This document shows, piece by piece, positions 60,173 through 64,000 of a DNA stretch of 64,000 bases. The stretch lies in contig OZ231126.1 in NCBI GenBank assembly GCA_965153355.1, forward strand, positions 101,122,001-101,186,000. The letters run 5' to 3'. Numbering within the stretch: position 1 is the first letter of the stretch; each line of letters opens with the position of its first letter. This DNA comes from Flaccisagitta enflata. Its lineage: Eukaryota > Chaetognatha > Sagittoidea > Aphragmophora. The translations under genes were made by a program, and so were the position numbers. The notes under the pieces were generated by a model. It was not told where the DNA came from, made no database searches, and worked only from the letters and a program-made list of their open reading frames with translations.

Positions 60173-62845
60173 TTTTAAGACATGCTGCACAATTGTATCG
60201 AATTTTTTATTCATGCACTTTTGAGTCAATTGTATCTACTTTATAACAAATGTTCTCTAAAATGCAATAAATAGTTATTTTCAGCAAGCAAATGGTATAA
60301 ACAGCAAACACATAGCCAAATCTATTGTCACTGGAATGATCATAATTATCCTCTGTAAAATATTTCAGAGCAAAAATAGGGCAACAATGTGTAACAAAAA
60401 AGGTGATAAATCTCTCTTGAAAATAACAAATCTGTAAAATGGGTGAAAAATTTGCATTTTCTAAAACATACGACTTTAGATACACTAATTCATAAGAGTC
60501 GCACATTCTTGGTTTTTGTAATTTTTGATTCCCTATGCAAATTTGTTATTTTCAGTGGACACAAGTCAGGTGACAAAATAGAAAAATTCTGATCTCTATA
60601 TCTTTTACTTTCAAAAGAATGTTGAACTTGAATAAATGCAGATAAAGACTTGCAGATTTCACTGATGGCTAGATAAAGGGACATTTTTTTATTTTCTTAT
60701 CAATTTTCAATGGATAACTGTAAATTGATATCATTGAATTAATGTCTAACAATAGCTAAAATATCAGAAATTATGAAGAATTAAGAAAAAATGATTTTCT
60801 GAAAGTTGTAGGGGCAATTGAGCTTGCCAATATGCAAAATATATCTTAATCTCAGGTGTAGAAAGGCCCTCATCAAAAATTTTGGAAAGAAATCCGCAAT
60901 CATGAAAAATTTTTAACTTGTACATGAATAAGAAATTCAGCCCTAAATTATTCTGTGTCTTAATCTATAAAACATTCATTAAAAGAAAGAGAAAACTGTA
61001 CAAAGCATTTGTGCAGCAACTGTAGCCTCATTTTTCACATGGACGCCGTGATGTTGGTTGGTCTGTCCATCGGTCACATTTTTGAAGTATAGGTTCAATA
61101 GTCAGGTGTGCCAAATAGGGGTGATGTCCAATTTCAATATCGTGACACTAACTCAAGATGGGGATTTTGATTTAAAACGATCACCGTTTCCCTTTTTCTA
61201 AAATTCGATTGGGAACCGTGTTTTCTTGTTTGCCAAAAGACTGATTATTTACTTAAAAAAATACCATTCTACAGTTAAAAACTATTGATGAAATAGAACT
61301 AAGTGGGCTGCTGTTCAGTTTTACACTTCATTGTGCCATAAAAAATTGGTTCAAACTTATGAACAAACACAGCAAATGAAATAAAGTCAATTACATGATT
61401 ACAACGATATGCAAATTAGGGGCAAAACTGGGGTTTTGAAAAATATGGAAGACAGGCAAAATCTGAAAAAAAGAAAAATGGTGAGGGCCTTTAAAACAAT
61501 AGCCCCATGTTGTCCTAGTGTTATATCTCCATAGAATAATGTTTTGCATATTGGCATACCCAAGTTCTATAGTCATTTTTGTCCGCGACGAAATATCTTT
61601 CCAAAGCGGACTAACACCCGTTAACAATTATTGTCAATGAAGTGCTACAACTGTGGGTTCTTTATCAATGCTGGTGAGAAGCAATATGAATCCCTTATAT
61701 TAGCATAATGTATGTATTTCCTGTTATGTTCTACATCAATTTCCATATTTTGCCTCAATCGGGTTGCTTGTTTTTAACTTTATCACCTTTTGACCACTTG
61801 CTAACAATACCAAAGTATCAATTTTTCCACAACATTGGTTTTAATTTTGAAGACATTCACCTTTACAAAATCAATCAAAATCCATAGGAAAAATTAAGGA
61901 ACTTTTCATAAGCTTTACAGTCATAAAATTTGCCTCTGATTATCTATCTTCATATAGATGTTGTAAGAACCTGAAGTTGATGAGATTTTTCTGGTAATTT
62001 TGCAGTGATTTGCATGGGGAATGTTTTTGCATTTCTTTGTCTGATTCCATTTTGCCTAAAGCAATCGTGGTAAAATTTATGAGCAAAATAAAGATTTTTT
62101 CAAGCTTTGACTGATTAAAAAATCTGCACATAATTAAATATCTCTGTTTAAATTTGAGAGTCTGTTAATCTTTTGTCAATAATTATTAAACAGTTGTTAT
62201 AATTCAAGGCGGGTGGGTGTTGTCGTTGTTGTCGTCATTGTGTATCACAGGTTTAAGAATGGGCTAACTTTTGAACACCTTGATCAATTTGTTTTTTATT
62301 TGGAGGAAATTTGTATAAGGTCAAGCAGCTTTACATCCTATGCGTAAGCTATGATCCAACCAGCTCAACCAGCCCACCTGTCTAAAGATAACACAGCGTC
62401 ACCATACATAGACAAAGACAGCTTTGAGTGCCCTGTGCTGCGACTGATGCAGAAGTGTCATATACCACTTGGGGAACACCAATCACCCGCTGGGAAATTT
62501 TTTCGAAGGCAAAAAAGTGATTTTTCCTTGTTAATATGCAACTCCTCTTTTGATAAGATGTTGGTTTAATTCAATTGCCTTTTTCAGAATGAAACTAAAT
62601 TTGTTCATTAACCCCTTGACCAATTAAGTTCAAATTTTACATGAACAAACGTCTTAAAAAATGCTGTCAAACGAGTCCAATCACGGCATTGTGGCTTTAC
62701 TAGAAGATGATTTATGATTTTCTAAAGATTTTAAAAATGTAACCATTTAAGCAAGAAGCTTTTGTTTTTATTCTTCTCATCAAAGTGATATTAAAAGAAA
62801 CTTTGCTTTAGATAACATGAATTGAATATGAATATAAAATACAAG
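60173..62845. other. 2.7 kb AT-rich stretch with weak inverted similarity
   Basis: No gene I can support. CCAATATGCAAAATATATCT and AGAAAGGCCCTCATCAAAAA (about 60828-60880) loosely match the reverse complement of 61470-61570 (GTGAGGGCCTTTAAAACAAT, TGTTTTGCATATTGGCATAC), suggesting a decayed inverted element spanning roughly 60.2-61.7 kb. GTTGGTCTGTCCATCGGTCA at 61056 is a degenerate GTCY piece. A 72-codon frame at 62351-62569 (SKDNTASPYIDKDSFECPVL) has no recognisable motif. Confidence 0.4.
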
Positions 62846-63210
62846 GTTGTAAACACAGCTACCAAATTCATGTGGGTGGGCAGAAGCAGTGATAAGAAAG
62901 GCTAACCCAAGCATTTGGGCCGGAGTAGTAACACAAGAACCGCCCAAAAGGCCACAAAAGCTATCACAGACTTACAGACCAACGGACCGACTGACCTCTC
63001 ACGCATGCAACAAGGCTGGATACATGGCTACCCTAGTTGTTCCCAGTTGGGCAGGTGCAGTGCTGGAGAAGGTCACTAGAGCATCTGGGCAGGAGCTGTA
63101 TGCTCAAAAAACTAAAAAACGATGAAAAAGTAAAAAGGGGACCGACCGACCAACCGACCGATGGACCGACATAGCGGGGTGTAGAGTTGTGTAGCACGCG
63201 ACTGAAAATT
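62846..63210 (-). mobile_element. GTCY-family copies, one partial and one full
   Basis: A partial tail (ACACAGCTACCAAATTCATG, GTGGGTGGGCAGAAGCAGTG, 62854-62895) with a short GACCAACGGACCGACTGACC core is followed by a full copy from ACAAGGCTGGATACATGGCT (63009) to AGCGGGGTGTAGAGTTGTGT and AGCACGCGACTGAAAA (63203). The full copy is of the GAGCATACTGCTC subtype seen at 18.2 kb. Confidence 0.85.
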
Positions 63211-63555
63211 GTATTTGTCAGCTTTGAAGTATGCTTTAAACTGCTTTCCCACATATCATTTGAGTTTAGTTCCTATTGAGTTGTTTTTAAGGCTAAGTGC
63301 TAAGATGAGAAAAAATCTATTACATTACATACTGATATACTTAGTTCTTCAAAGAACATTCTTACCAAGGCAAGGATTGCTGGAACTGGTCATAAAACGC
63401 ATCTCAATTTGATTTTGGGCAATACAGCTTGTTTATTCTTCTCAAATTTTCTGACATCGATCACACAAGTCTCGCACAGGCCCACGCGCACACACATGCA
63501 CGAACACTGTCACACACAAGGACATGACATTGAACACACATACATATGTAAACAC
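63211..63555. other. Spacer
   Basis: CACACGCGCACACACATGCA-type irregular lead-in to the CA run. No gene. Confidence 0.4.
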
Positions 63556-63557
63556 AG

Positions 63558-63632
<75 letters not shown>
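63556..63632. repeat. (CA)n microsatellite
   Basis: Pure CA run of about 77 bases. Confidence 0.97.
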
Positions 63633-63634
<2 letters not shown>

Positions 63635-63641
63635 TATAAAA

Positions 63642-63935
63642 ATGAGACGAAAAGTCAAAGGCAAGGGGGGGAGTGAACATTACCGCTACTTGACTGCTTT
63701 CAAAGCATTTGATGCAGTAGTCACTTTCTGTTTTGGTTATGGACTGGATCCTTGCTATATGACCTACTTGAAAGATTCTGAGAATGCCTGGTTTGATTTT
63801 AATTTGAACATGATTCCAAAATTAGATATCTTGCTCGAACATTTACCAGAGGAATTGCAGCAAACAGGTGAACATGCAGAAAATCCTTACAAGAAACATG
63901 TCTTTTTTGGTTCAATAATGAACATCCTAATATGA
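63642..63935 (+). CDS. Possible fragment of a transposase-like protein (97 codons)
   Basis: ATG at 63642 opens MRRKVKGKGGSEHYRYLTAF, then KAFDAVVTFCFGYGLDPCYM, TYLKDSENAWFDFNLNMIPK, LDILLEHLPEELQQTGEHAE and NPYKKHVFFGSIMNILI. The pattern of an ACFG/FCFG-like motif followed by I.PK..IL..H.PE is one I associate, from memory, with the C-terminal part of uncharacterised transposon-related proteins, where a T-PK-H-L--H motif precedes SEQ-E---H. The SEQ box is absent here, so it would be truncated or one exon. No relation to the 29.7-33.6-kb gene is visible. The window ends shortly after. Confidence 0.35.
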   Translation: MRRKVKGKGGSEHYRYLTAFKAFDAVVTFCFGYGLDPCYMTYLKDSENAWFDFNLNMIPKLDILLEHLPEELQQTGEHAENPYKKHVFFGSIMNILI

Positions 63936-64000
63936 TGCACCATCCGTTGGTTAGACTGTCGGTCTTGCCAGATGCGCCAACTAAGCCCGTGAGTCTAGCC
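63936..64000. other. Window edge with GTCY-like text
   Basis: CATCCGTTGGTTAGACTGTC and GGTCTTGCC resemble a degraded GTCY core. Too short to assign. Confidence 0.35.

Overview
This window reads as a piece of a large, repeat-dense animal genome, most likely a marine invertebrate. The evidence is many GT/AG splice-like signals, a BEL/Pao retrotransposon, numerous TA-flanked miniature inverted-repeat elements, and very long (CT)n, (GA)n, (CA)n and (GAA)n microsatellites. There are no bacterial operons, rRNA or tRNA genes that I can recognise. I cannot name the species from sequence alone. Almost everything here is mobile or tandem DNA, and no ordinary host gene can be called with confidence.

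The main object is a complete-looking DNA transposon at 28621-34749. It has perfect 25-bp terminal inverted repeats and a TTTA duplication on each side. It sits inside an older MITE whose uninterrupted relatives lie at 35718-36204 and 52761-53309, so the unoccupied target sequence can be read directly. The element carries one gene in two exons (29664-29952 and 30272-33591), which join in frame to give about 1202 residues: a basic, AT-hook-like start, an SR-rich hexapeptide repeat, an AEGQM pentapeptide repeat, and a Cys/Asp-rich core that resembles RNase H-like transposases. The second coding remnant is an inactivated BEL/Pao pol fragment (23934-26600, minus strand), with a frameshift inside RNase H and both ends missing. 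A third is a minus-strand reading frame with a PHD-like finger (2363-1240). It is split by a 444-bp MITE, and removing the MITE plus one TA restores the frame.

Layout. 0-2.4 kb: microsatellites, a dispersed repeat and the MITE-split pseudogene. 2.5-10.06 kb: a large nested repeat with inverted outer ends, interrupted by a 4-kb insertion (4728-8740) that is absent from the related copy at 46.9-48.1 kb. 10-15 kb: minisatellites, (GA)n/(CT)n tracts and MITEs. 15.3-16.9 kb: a striking array built on GTGCCAC/GTGGCAC. 17-23.6 kb: a possible small exon, palindromes and a 20-bp minisatellite. 23.9-27.3 kb: BEL/Pao and a MITE. 28.3-34.9 kb: the DNA transposon in its host MITE. 35-64 kb: MITEs, palindromes, microsatellites, several exon-like stretches and a possible transposase C-terminal fragment at the right edge.

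One short element family recurs more than twenty times. It has a GTCGCG-type hairpin at one end, a GTCY/GRAC tetranucleotide core and a GCCGTGTATCCGGCCTTGTT end, and its architecture recalls Helentron-associated (HINE/pearl-type) elements. Another recurring theme is (CT)n microsatellites placed where a polypyrimidine tract would be, directly before a CAG that opens an exon-like stretch.
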